From Benincasa hispida (taxonomy: Eukaryota > Streptophyta > Magnoliopsida > Cucurbitales > Cucurbitaceae), in contig NC_052358.1 of the NCBI RefSeq assembly GCF_009727055.1, forward strand, positions 43,754,404 through 43,818,403: a stretch of 64,000 nucleotides of DNA. Direction: 5' to 3'. A program made the translations under genes and the position numbers. Every line of letters begins with the position of its first letter. Within the stretch, counting starts at the first letter, position 1. This document shows positions 12,075 through 22,872 of this stretch, piece after piece. Under the pieces are notes generated by a model that did not search any database, was not told the origin of the DNA, and saw nothing but the letters and a program-made list of their open reading frames with translations.

Positions 12075-13744
12075 TGATAACTGGCAGAAATGCACGTTAT
12101 CATGGTACTAAGTTCTTAAACAATGTTGGATTGCATTGATGAAATATGTTAAATTGTGTCCATTAAGCATAAATTCTATAATATTGCGGTCGCATGCGTC
12201 CAACGCATTAGAACAATTGATCTTTACATTTTTGTGCAGAAAATACGTTAATGCAATGCAGAGATTGCGATCATAGGAATACAACGGTCGAGTGCAACTT
12301 CACCGCAAGACTCTGCATTGATCGTGCTCGCAAACATTCACCCAAGAAGAATCACCACAAATTGGTCAGCGCAACAAGGTGGGTGCATCCGGGTGAAAGG
12401 ACGATTAAGATCGATGGGACAGAAAGGTGACAGTAGTCAGATCCAAATTAAGTTGACAACTGATAATGGTCACAAAGTACATCCAGCTTTATCGGTGACA
12501 ATTATTTGGCACATCAGACAGGAATTAAAGTTATCCCATCTGTACAACCGGGAGAGAGAAGTTGCCTTTCACCTTTGATGCCCTATAAATACTAAGTGCA
12601 TTCTTCAAATAAGGGGTTAAGCAGCCGATTACTTCATCATTTTTACAAGTTCGCGTCTTTGTCCATAGTCTTCTTTCGTATTAAGGCAGACGGGAGGAGG
12701 AAGGTGTGCCGATAGATCATTCCGACAAGCTTGGGAAAGTACCGGAAGCTCCAAGACAGAGAGAGGGCTGATGCCTGCGAAAGTGGGAATATTTGTAGAT
12801 CAGAATAGAGATTCAGTGTAAAAAACCTCGTTCAGCAAGGAATTTCTACCAGGCTCTCTATCTTTATTTTCCATTATCATTTTGTACTCAATTCAGTTAT
12901 AAGAATGGAACATCTTCCTTAATATCTGTTCACTCTCTGTAATTCATGCATGGGTAGCTAAATCAGTTGAATGGGTTGAGAAGCATTTAGATAGCACAAC
13001 TAGGGAATCTTCATTCTTTGTGATTATCTTGTTTATGTATGCTTCATTCGTCTATTAGAGATATTCGGGAGGGTAGTCTAAGAACAGGATCTAGACTTAG
13101 GAAAGTCAGGTCGGAATCTAGGTTTGGAAGAACCAGATTAGAACACATAAATGAGAGATAGGCGCTTAGGAATGAGCACTATTTGTTACTAACGCATCGC
13201 AAGCATCTTAGCAATAAGATATGATTGTATGCGGTCACTTTGCTTTCATGCATTTTGCATCAACGCATAGGACAAGAATAGAGACTTAGGGATAAGCTCT
13301 ATTTGACATTTTGCATTCAACTCATGCGTCCTAGACTTAGAAGCATCGCATTTACATTGGGAAATGATTTGCTGTGCATGGTTGTAACATGATCGCAAAG
13401 TTTGATGCATTCCTGAGTAATGCTAGCTATAGATCTTCACAACCCGTTCATCGCATACTCATTGCATCTATCAACGCAACTCTCTTTCTCAAATCCGCCG
13501 CCTTTATTTACTCCTTTTTCATCAACACAACAACACACCCACACTTTATTTATTTACTTGGTTACCACGAGGTTTTCATAACCATTATCAACACAACTAT
13601 TTTCACAAGTCCCTGTGTTTGACCCTGGGCTTACCAGGAAACTCAGAGAAATTTACACTTGATTCAATTTGGGAAACTTGAGTGCACAACGCAATCCATC
13701 AACGCATATCATCCATATTTTCATTCAACAAAACTAACGCATAA
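12075..13744 (+). mobile_element. 1.67-kb LTR-like insert, family C, copy 1
   Basis: An insert in LTR f, flanked by ATTAA at 12070-12074 and 13745-13749. Removing it rejoins AAATGTTGATTAA to CTAGGTCAAAAAG, as in the uninterrupted family B LTR at 16190-16220. It starts TGATAAC, has a TATA-like CTATAAATA at about 12585, repeated ACGCAT words, and the phrase AAGTCCCTGTGTTTGACCC near its end. Together with the copy at 53.6-55.3 kb this suggests a Ty3/gypsy-type LTR. The right end reads GCATAA rather than CA, so the class is not certain. No coding region is supported. Confidence 0.6.
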
Positions 13745-14638
13745 ATTAACTAGGTCAAAAAGTTTGATCGGTTAGTCTCGGATCGTTGCAACCTATGATC
13801 TGTAGATCCATCGGGTCTCTTGCTAGCTCAATACGGACAAAATTGAATAACTAGGTGAAGTAAGAATTTGAAATGTTCAAATTCGGATTTTAGGTTTTAG
13901 GGAAAATTTTATTTTATATGAGATATAATTTACAATTAAATAATTAATTTATTAATTAATTATTTTTTAGAGTATACTTGATCGTTAGCATGAAAGTGAT
14001 TTTTTAAACTTGATTAATGTGATTAATCAAAGCTAGGTATCATACACAATTTAATATGTGATATTAAATTTGTTTATTTTATTAAATTGAAATTGTCTTA
14101 ATTAAATAACTTTTAAAATTAAAAATTTGTATCTCATTTTTTTTAATAAAAAAATTTAGTTAGTGAAAAAATCCAATCGTTGGATTTTCCCACTAACTAA
14201 GTAAACTTTGAAGTGACACTTCCCAAGCTTGACACCTAGTGTTTACATTCTACTGGAGTTTGAGGTGGAAAACATGCAAAATGAGATTTTGCATGTGTTT
14301 CCTCTATAAATGGCTTTGTTTTTTAAATTTACAATACTAATGCTTCCACAACTTTTGACCTAAACTCTTCCACCTCAACTCTCTTTTACTCTCCTTCTTT
14401 ATATAGTGAATTCCCTTATTTTCACTAACATAACGGTCCCACCACCGTGTTCTTCAACCAAAGAATAACAAGGATTTTCCATTGGTGGTGTCGATCGAGC
14501 TCGGAAGAGGAAGTTTGCGGTGGAGTCTTCAAAGGTTGTATTTTCTATCCCTTTTTGTATGCTTATTCTTGTTTTTATTATAATTAGAACGTTATCGATC
14601 CTTGCTTCCACTGTGCATGCATTCTTTATGTTCCATCC
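13745..14638 (+). mobile_element. Solo LTR 'f', segment 2 of 2
   Basis: Resumes the family B LTR after insert C and runs to the CTACG target copy at 14639-14643. It includes the TCTTCAAAGGT segment near the LTR 3' end that family B and family A copies share. Confidence 0.85.
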
Positions 14639-15279
14639 CTACGGAGAACGATGGACTATATGTTTATGTATGGCTCTAAGTCTTGATCCTTATTAGATAC
14701 ACTGATTCTAATTTTCAGACTAATGTAGATTCTAAGATCAGTATTCACTCTAAACGGAGGAGTTGTAGTATGGAGAAACATTAAACAAAGTTGTATTGCT
14801 GATTCCACTATGGAAGTTGAATACGTAGGTACGTGTGAAGCAGCTAAAAAAGCAGTTTGGCTCAGAAAGTTCTTGACCGATTTGGAAGTGGTTCAAAATA
14901 TGCATATGCCAATCACCCTGCATTGTGATAACAATGGAGCAGTTGCCAACTCAAAAGAACCAAGAAGCCATAAAAGAGGAAAACACATTGAACGTAAGTA
15001 CCATCTCATCAGAGAGATAGTACACAGAGGAGACGTAACTATCATGCAGATAGCCTCAGAAGACAACCTGGCTGATCAATTTACAAAGATCCTCACGGCT
15101 AAAGTGTTCGAGGGTCACCTAGTGGGACTAGGATTGCGTGATAGACAAATTTAGGGCAAGTGGGAGAAATACTGGGTATCTGATCTCCTAATTTATTGTA
15201 TTTATTAATCTCTTGTACTCAACATTATATATATTTGTATATATGTAAATGCACTAGAGTTTTAGTTCAAGTGGGAGTT
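14639..15279 (+). pseudogene. Copia gag-pol, part 3 (RNase H and polypurine tract)
   Basis: Continuation of the same copia frame: YMFMYGSKS, then frame-broken sequence, then from 14810 an open stretch with STMEVEYVGTCEAAKKAVWL, HCDNNGAV, SHKRGKHIERKYHLIREI and ADQFTKIL, all standard for copia RNase H. The stop is at 15152-15154. A purine-rich tract, CAAGTGGGAG (15269-15278), lies directly before the 3' LTR at 15280, as expected for plus-strand priming. Confidence 0.92.
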
Positions 15280-17155
15280 TGTTGTGTTGTATATTCTTAA
15301 ACTCGCAGTTTGTAATATTAAACATGTTCTATTTGATATAAAGATGTTATTGAAGTTTATTCAATAAATATGTTATTGAATATGTAAATTACACTTGTAA
15401 AAACCTAAATTCAATAAACTAAGATCCATGACTATTACATAGTACTTGAATTTTATTTGGAGACATAAAGATGGATCAAGTTCGAGTAAATAGCCAAAAT
15501 GGTCTATAGTATACGAATAAGGTTTGGTACTTATTCTGGTAACACTATAGGATGCAACCCATTTATATTTAATACAAATGATGTGATCATGAATCGTTCA
15601 TGTGGAGGCATGCAAATGGGGGCGTACTATGCAAAGAGTTGACCAAGAAACGAGTCACTCTTACTTTATAACGTTGTTTACTGTTTAAGACTGACTATTT
15701 CAAATAGATGACCTAGGTAACTTGACCTTAATCCTAAGCTAACTATGAACTCCTGTTTCTCCGGGATTATCCTTAGATTTGCGTGGGTGAAGGTTGGCTC
15801 AACAACATCGACTCAATAAGCCTCCCATTTCAGGGGTAGGACCGGGTAGATAGTTGGGGACATAGGGTGCAAGATGAAATTCTCTTCTATCTATTTTTAG
15901 GGATAGTGGATAGGTTGTTCCCTTGAATGCTGACTCCCGGTCTTGAATAAAAGGTCCCACCCTTCCATTTAGTGATTGGATCATCAACCAATCGTTCATT
16001 AGAGGATTAGTGGGACTTAAGGAGCTAAATATAATCTCGAGGGTAAAACAACATTTAACCCAATCGTTATTACGAACAACCTATGAAGGGTTGACGTACT
16101 GATTATAGTAATATCGAGTGGATGAAATTATATCTACAGCAAGGAGAGCGCAACTACTGGGCTTTAGTGAAGTGGCTTGGTAGTTAACAAATGTTGATTA
16201 GTTCGATTGAAAGAGTTTAGCCAATTAATCTTGGATCGTTGGAGCCCATCATCTGTAGGTCCATTAGGTCCACCTATTAGCTTACAAATGGATAAAACCT
16301 TATAATAGAGTGATGAGTTTAATTTGAAACGTTCAAAATCAAATTAAGGGAATTAGTAATTATATGCGATGTAATTATGCGTTTAATTATCGAATTAAAC
16401 GAAATTGAAGAATTGGTTAATATTTAAATTTGATTTAAATATTAAATTACATTGTGAAAATGGTGTTTAATTAATTTAATATTTGATATTAAATTAATAG
16501 AATTAATTAAATTGTTTAATTAATTATTAATCTTATTTGAAAAAAATAATTATTGAATTAATTTTTGTAACATTAATAAAATTTCATATCAATTAAAGAA
16601 TTAATTCTGAAATTTTGTATCAATTTTGAAAAGGAAATTCAAAATTAAAAAGAAAATTCTTTTTATTTTGAAAAATCAAAATCTTAGATAAACCCACTAA
16701 ATGAGATATCCAACTTGCTTAAACACCAATTTTCCACTCAAATCTGGAAGTAGGAGGTGTCTACTTCATGTTATTTTGGAATTGTATGCTGAAGAGATAA
16801 AAGTTGAATACTTCAGCTGAGTTAAAGGCATGTAAAACTAAAAAATTCAGAGTTCAGAAGTTGAATAAGAAGGGTTCTTTTTCCTTGAGCTGAAAAAAAA
16901 CCAAAAAGTGACTTCTCCAAAATTCTCCCTAAATTCAGCTTGTTTTAATTCCCTCAAGTCAATCTAAGGTCTAAGAGAATAGTAATGAAGATCAAGTGGT
17001 GATCTACTACACGTTTGGATTGAAGATTAAAGCTGAATTTGAAGTTTGAAGTAGTTCTTCAAAGGTAATTATGAAACCCTCTTTTTATTTGATGAACATG
17101 CTTCATTTAATGCTAAAACTCATAAATTAAACTATTTAATGATCCCGATTTTTTC
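15280..17155 (+). mobile_element. 3' LTR of the host copia element, family B
   Basis: Starts TGTTGTGTTGTATATTC immediately after the polypurine tract and follows the same order as LTR f and the solo LTR at 60-62 kb. Similarity fades after GATCCCGATTTTTTC at about 17150, so the last few dozen bases appear lost. The right boundary is approximate. The 5' LTR lies left of the window. Confidence 0.8.
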
Positions 17156-17673
17156 TTTTAACTACTTGCTAACTCTTTCATCTAAGATGAGCTATTGGAT
17201 CGAGACATGCCCTATTAAGTGTTTTGTGAGGCTAGGTTTAGGTTAGGCCTAAGCCGACACCCTTTTTCTATGCCTATTTTGGTCTTGAGTTATCATTTTC
17301 GGCTTGATTTATGCTATTTTCTTGACTTTGTTATCTCTATTGTCTGTTAAATGTCAGCTATGCCCTTTGGTCCAAAATCACCCATAAAAAAAAAAAAACT
17401 TTTTAAACGATTTTTTTGGAAGTTATTAAAAATTGGCTTCTTTTTTTTAAATATTGCTAGAAAGTAGATAATAAAACAATAAATTTAAAGGTACGGGGAG
17501 TATTTATAAACTTTATCTAAAAAACTAAGTGGGTGTCTGGCCATCAACTTGAAGTTGGTGGTGTCCATATTTGAGGCTACAAAGTTGGTATGGCCATCTA
17601 TTGTAACCTAAAAAATTAGTTACAATATTATTATTTCAAATCCTTATTTTCTACCTTGTTTAATATTTGTTAC
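17156..17673. other. Unassigned intergenic sequence
   Basis: AT-rich DNA between two copia elements. It has a poly-A run near 17385 and no open frame, repeat family or RNA gene that I recognise. Confidence 0.4.
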
Positions 17674-17882
17674 TGATGAAAAATACAGAGTAGAGAAAGA
17701 AAATAACACACACAAGATTTACGTGGAAAATCTTAATTAGGGAGAAAAAACCACAGGAAGAAGGATTTATTATATGACAATACAAAGAATACACAGTGAC
17801 TGCCAACTTAAATAGAAAAAAGGGAAACCCTGGGGTACAAGTAAAAAGACAAAATTACCCTAGAGTAAAAAACCCTAATTCA
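17674..17882 (-). mobile_element. 3' LTR (209 bp) of a minus-strand copia element
   Basis: On the minus strand it runs TGAATTAGGG to TTCATCA and closely matches the 215-bp LTR at 21798-22012. It is preceded on the minus strand by the purine tract GAGGGGGAGTAT (complement of 17883-17894), the plus-strand primer site. Confidence 0.9.
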
Positions 17883-19490
17883 ATACTCCCCCTCAAGTTG
17901 GGGCGTAGATGTTAATAAGACTCAACTTACTCACACACGAGTCAAACAACTATCTAGGCAGTCCCTTTGTTAGGACATCTGCAATGTGTTCGCTGGAAGG
18001 AACATAAGGAACACAAATGCTGCTGCTATCAAGTCTCTCCTTGATGAAATGTCAATCAATCTCCACATGCTTTGTTCTATCATGTTGAACTGGGTTATTT
18101 GCTATGCTTATTGCGACTTTGTTATCATAATAGAGTTTCATTGGATCAGTATGATCTTAGTCAAGGTCTTTTAAAACTTTTTCAAGCCAAATTTCTTCAC
18201 AGATTCCCAGACTCATGGCCCTGTACTTAGCTTCGACACTACTTCTGGCAACAACCTCTTGTTTTTTACTCCTCCATGTGACAAGGTTACCTCATACAAA
18301 GGTATAATACCCTAATGTCGACTTTCTGTCTACCACAAAACTTGCCCAATCTGCATCTGTGTATGCCTCGATGCATCATCTTTCAGTTTTTCTGAACATC
18401 AAGCCTCTCCCTGGAGAAGTTTTCAGATATCTTAGGATGTGCTCCACTACCCTCATATGTTCTTCGTATGGAGACTGCATAAACTGACTTACCATACTCA
18501 CTGCATATGAAATGTTGGGTCTAGTATGAGAGAAATATATTAATTTTCCAACAAGCCGCTGACATCTCTTTTTGTTAACTGGAACACCCTCACTCATATC
18601 ACTTAATTTTACATTCGCTTCTATAAGAGTATCAACTGGTTTGCAGCCTGTCATACCTGTCTTCTTAAGCAAGTTCAGAGTATATTTCCGTTGGGAAACT
18701 AAAATCCCTTCTCTCAATCGTGCTACCTCCATTCCAAGGAAGTACCTTAGTTTTCCAAGATCCTTGATTTCAAATTCCTCAACTATCTTTGCCTTTAATC
18801 AGTCAATCTCTGAGGCATCATCACCTAAGATGACAATATCATCAACATAAATAATCAAAACTGCAATCTTCCCGAATACTGACCTCTTAGTGAAGAGAGT
18901 ATGATCTGAATGTCTCTGACTATACCCTTGTGACTTTACAAACGTAGTAAACCTGTCAAACCAGGCCCTTGGGGACTGGTTTAACCCATACAAGGACTTC
19001 CTTAGTCTGCAAACTCGGTCTTCCAACTCTCCGTTGTAAAAGGCATTCTTCACATCAAACTAGTAAAGGGGTCAATCTTTATTAACTGCAACTGAAAGCA
19101 AAATCCGTACTATATTCAGCTTTGCTACTGGTGAAAAAGTCTCGAAATAATCAATCCCGAAGGTTTAAGTAAAACCCCTGGCAACCAATCTGGCATTATA
19201 TCTATCAACTGTTCCATTGGGTCTATACTTTACTATGAACACCCATTTACATCTGACTGCTTTGTGACCATTTGGAAGAGTAACTTGGTCCCACGTATGA
19301 TTTTTCTCGAGAGCCCCCATTCTTCCATGACTGTGGCTTTCCATTCAGGAATTTCTAATGTTGTGTGTATACTGTTTGATATCACCACTATGTCTAGGTT
19401 TGTAGTGAGAGCCTTGAACCAGGTGACTGGTCGCTATAGAACAAGTAACTCCGCAGTGGATATTTTGTACATGATTTGGTACCTTTAGGG
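17883..19490 (-). pseudogene. Copia RT-RNase H, minus strand, decayed
   Basis: Reading right to left: integrase-RT linker ([26 protein letters not shown]), RT with KSLYGLNQSPRAWFDRF and the catalytic YVDD in LIIYVDDIVILG (18799-19053), the tether KYTLNLLKKTGM and YAVSMVSQFMQSPYEEHM (18376-18732), then RNase H (17900-18375) with [26 protein letters not shown] and ADVLTKGLP. Several stops and frameshifts break it, for example a TGA inside the RNase H DRKST...LVTWRS region. Only the 3' half of the polyprotein remains. It stops near 19490 at a junction with a + strand element. Confidence 0.9.
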
Positions 19491-19602
19491 CAATCGGAAG
19501 GTCAAGTGATGCATACTGGGGTATGTCCTAGTTTATTATATATTGTACATGTTTTATTGTATTTTACATTAGTCTCCCAAGTCATTAGGACAAGTGGGAG
19601 AT
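19491..19602 (+). mobile_element. 3' tail of a plus-strand copia element
   Basis: Short non-coding stretch ending in GACAAGTGGGAGAT (19589-19602), the polypurine tract that precedes family A and B LTRs. It abuts LTR h. The left border with the minus-strand element is approximate. Confidence 0.65.
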
Positions 19603-21697
19603 TGTTGGGATTAGTGTCCTAATTCTCCCGAAGTCTCGTTGTTTGTAAAGATACACATTGTTTGATGAATAAAATAATTGTTATTTCATCCTGGCATTTA
19701 CTCACATCCAATAAACAAAGCGTCTTGGTTATCTTATGTGAACTTAAGCATGTATATGTGATGTACAAGTGGATCATGCCTTAAGTGATAACCTAAATAG
19801 GTCTGTAGTATAAGGATTAAGGTGGGAGGATACCTGATCCTGGTGACACTATGAATACAACCCACTTTGTAGAGGTTTGCAAGTGTTGTAAACTACTGCA
19901 GATGGTAGATCCTGGGCATTCATGTGGAGACGTGCGAGTGGGGGGGTCCTATACAAAGAGTTTGTATAAGACCTGGATCATGAGATGACTAGACTCTGTA
20001 TATAACGCCGTTGGTACTAGAGACTTACATCTCACCTAAATGATCATAGGTGACACGACCTCAATCTTGAGTGTTTTGGGAACTCCTGCCTTTAAGGATG
20101 GTCCTTTGATTAGTATGGGTGAGAGTGACCATATTGCCAACTTAACATGCATACCTTTTTGGGGACTTGTCTGATTTGGGAGCTGGAAACTCAATCCACA
20201 AGATGGAATTCACTCATTTACCGAAGTAGGGATAAGTAGAAAGATTTCTCCCTTAAGAGCTGATTCCGGGGCTTGAACATAGTGGCCACATCTTCTCTTT
20301 GGAAGAGAGGATTCAGTCTTAGTAGGACTATGATTTATGTTCATTAAAGAGATCAGTGGTACTTAAGGAATTAGATGTAACTACAGGGGCATAATGATTA
20401 TTGGCTCAGCTGTACTTACGAGCAATCTGTGAAGAGTTGTCGCACTATTGATTGGTTAAGATAGACACATAATATATCTGTGGTAAAGAGAGTTCAGCTG
20501 TCGATTTTTAGTGGAGTGTCTGGCAGTTAACGGATGGTGGATCTCGTGACTAAAGAGTTTAGTCAGTTATTCACGTACTGTTGAAGCTTCGAGCTACAAG
20601 TCCATAAGGTCCCCTTGGTAGCTCAATGGATTCAGTTCAGGATTAATTCTTGGTGTTGATTTGAAATGTTCAAATTGACAAGAGGAAATTTGATTATATA
20701 TGATATAATCGGTATGATGTATGAGATACATCTAGTGGAGGATTAATGTAAATGAGATTTACATTAAGTGCCATGGAAAAGAAAAAGTACTATGGTTTAT
20801 ATATTTCATGAGATGAAATATTAAAACTACAGGTTATAAATATAGTATGATAAGTTGATTATCATTTATATTTATAATAATATTAATTATTGGATAATTA
20901 AATCATTTTCTCTAATAACCAATTAAGTGGGAGGTTATTGGTGGCTCATGGTAACCGTGAGATAAAAGGAAAATTGTTTTTCCTAATTTTAGTAAGTTTT
21001 TGTCAAAAATTGTTTGGGAGATTTTTCTCAATCGAAATCTCACGGAACAGAAGTTGTCAAGTAAATATGATTTACTAAACGATAGCTTGAGCAAGCTAGA
21101 CGATCATATAGTGTTTTGTAAGTGACAGACACAGAACTAAGCGATGAGCTAAACGAACGCTTAGCTTCTGCTAGACGATCGCTTAGTTTTTGCTAAACTA
21201 CTGGGCATCGACCTATACGATAGGTTCAATCATCTCCACTTGCCCAATAGTGTATACAATTGTTGTTTCCTCATTCTTTTGCCTCAAACCAAGTCCACAC
21301 AGAGCCCACCATCTAGATTCTCACACCGAGAATACCAAGGTAGCCTTCTTGGTGGTGTCATACTCACGACACCATCGAGGTTATGTGGAGGTCGTTCGTG
21401 CTGTTGGGGTGTTCGTGACCGTGGCGATTGTTGAGGACGAGTGCGTGGTGTTCGTGCTGTGTAGTGGTCGTGTTGTTCGAACGATCGAGGTTGTTGTGTT
21501 CGAGCGTTCGTGATCAAAGAGCGTGGATACGAGTCTACAAATGTTCGTAGCATTTCTCTTCTTGATCATTTGTAGTTTCATGCTGTAATTTCTGTAATGA
21601 ATGCATAACCGCTTGTTTCGTTTTACGTCTATAATTTGTAATGTTCATACATGATTGTAATTTGGAATGATCTATTCCATTGCTCATGGAAATCCTT
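19603..21697 (+). mobile_element. LTR 'h', family A, 3' LTR of a truncated plus-strand copia
   Basis: Begins TGTTGGGATTAGTGTCC directly after a polypurine tract. It follows the family A order (AAATAGGTCTGTAGTAT, GGTGACACTATGAATAC, a near-copy of the GGGGACTTGTCTGATTTGGG box). The region 21063-21228 holds several CTAAACGA/CTAGACGAT motifs. The right end near TCCTTGCG is set by where gag-like minus-strand sequence resumes and is approximate. Short overlapping open frames at 21190-21580 are chance products of a GC-richer LTR segment. Confidence 0.78.
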
Positions 21698-21797
21698 GCG
21701 ATCGCTTTTCTTCATATATCTGTGCCATTGGTTTGGGATTCTCCTATTGGGTTTTCCTCAGTTATGGCCAGGGTTTCGTCTCCATGCTCTGATACCA
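21698..21797 (-). pseudogene. Start of minus-strand copia internal region with tRNA primer site
   Basis: On the minus strand, TGGTATCAGAGC (complement of 21786-21797) lies immediately next to the LTR at 21798. This is the usual primer binding site complementary to initiator methionine tRNA. It is followed by SEHGDETLAITEENP, likely the beginning of gag. The remaining gag-integrase sequence is missing. Confidence 0.82.
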
Positions 21798-22012
21798 TGA
21801 TGAAAAATACAAAATAGAGAAAGAAAATAGCACACACAAGGTTTATGAAGAAAATCCTAATAAGGGAGAAAAAACCACGAGAAGAAGAATTTTTATTATA
21901 TGACTGATACAAAGAATACACAGTGACTGCCAACTTAAATGGAAAAAACTGAAACCCTAGGATACAAGTAAAAAGACAAAATTGCCCTTAGAGTAAAAAA
22001 ACCCTAATTCCA
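21798..22012 (-). mobile_element. 5' LTR (215 bp) of the minus-strand copia element
   Basis: Matches the LTR at 17674-17882 over its length, with small indels and substitutions. It reads TGGAATTAGGG to TTCATCA on the minus strand. The outer flanks (GTTAC on the left, ACCGT on the right) do not form a clear target duplication. Confidence 0.88.
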
Positions 22013-22872
22013 ACCGTTGCAATATTTACTACTTCCTACTCATCTTCTCTCTCTCTTTTTGTTACCTATTTTCTTTTTAACTAAAATAATCGGTGTCTCA
22101 AACATAGATGATTATAACGAGATTAAAATAGTTTATATCCAAAACTAAACTATCATAACGTGGTACCCCAAAACGCCCCCTATAAATCAAACAACCAATG
22201 GTTATAATCTATAGTTTTTAATTTTTATCGATGCAGAAAGCATATAAATTACATTTTTCCTCACAAAGGAAAAAAAAAAAAATATAACTAGTACGAGGGA
22301 CCCACCAGTGAGTCACATAGTTACTCACTCGGTAATTGGAATTTGGAAGGCATCGACGTTCCACATCTTCAGCCGCAGCGGGTGAGTGTCGCCGTTTCTC
22401 TTTCAACTGTTGGATCATCTTCTCTATCCTTTCTCTTTCTCTTCATTCCCTGTTTTTTTCCCACTGATACTGAATTCTTTTCTTCTCAACTCAACCATTT
22501 TTCTGCATACAAAGCCCACAAACGCACCTGCCATGATGCATAGCTTAATGGCTTCACTTGTAACCCAACCCAAATCTTCGTTAGGGATTTAATTTTCCCT
22601 CTTTCGTCCCACTCGGAGTTTCTGCATCAATTGGAGTCCCAGGTGAACATCTTTTCATTCCTTTCCCTAATCTATTTCTGCTTGTTCTTTGCCTGCACTT
22701 TGTTTGCGATGATGGAATTTGTTTTGGGTTTTGAAAAGCTTTGATCTTTATTCTTTCCAGCAGGTTTATTTGGACCACTGGGTTGAATTTTAGAAACTTT
22801 GTTGTTGATTTGCTGCTGCTGCTGCTCGTGGGTTTAAATCGGCTGACCCGCATTACTCACTGACTCTTCGAT
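22013..22872 (+). promoter_or_regulatory. HDC1 upstream region and probable 5' UTR with intron
   Basis: A TATA-like CTATAAATC with a nearby CCAATGG lies at about 22180-22201. Closer in, a plausible 5' UTR intron has donor AG|GTGAACATC at 22643 and acceptor TTCTTTCCAG ending at 22760. A 19-codon upstream open frame (22533-22592, with tandem ATGs) would lie in the leader if transcription starts upstream of it. The start site cannot be fixed from sequence alone. Confidence 0.4.

Noticed and set aside
12318..12578. An 86-residue open frame
   Set aside because: It lies in the non-coding family C insert, has no recognisable domain, and is not clearly preserved in the second copy.
18572..18850. Plus-strand frame within the minus-strand copia
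   Set aside because: Antisense of conserved RT sequence, including the YVDD region.
21190..21581. Four overlapping open frames on both strands
   Set aside because: They fall in a GC-richer part of LTR h, none resembles a protein, and LTRs are non-coding.
17669..22017. Target duplication for the minus-strand copia element
   Set aside because: The flanks GTTAC and ACCGT do not match. A GTTGC a few bases further right is too loose to accept.
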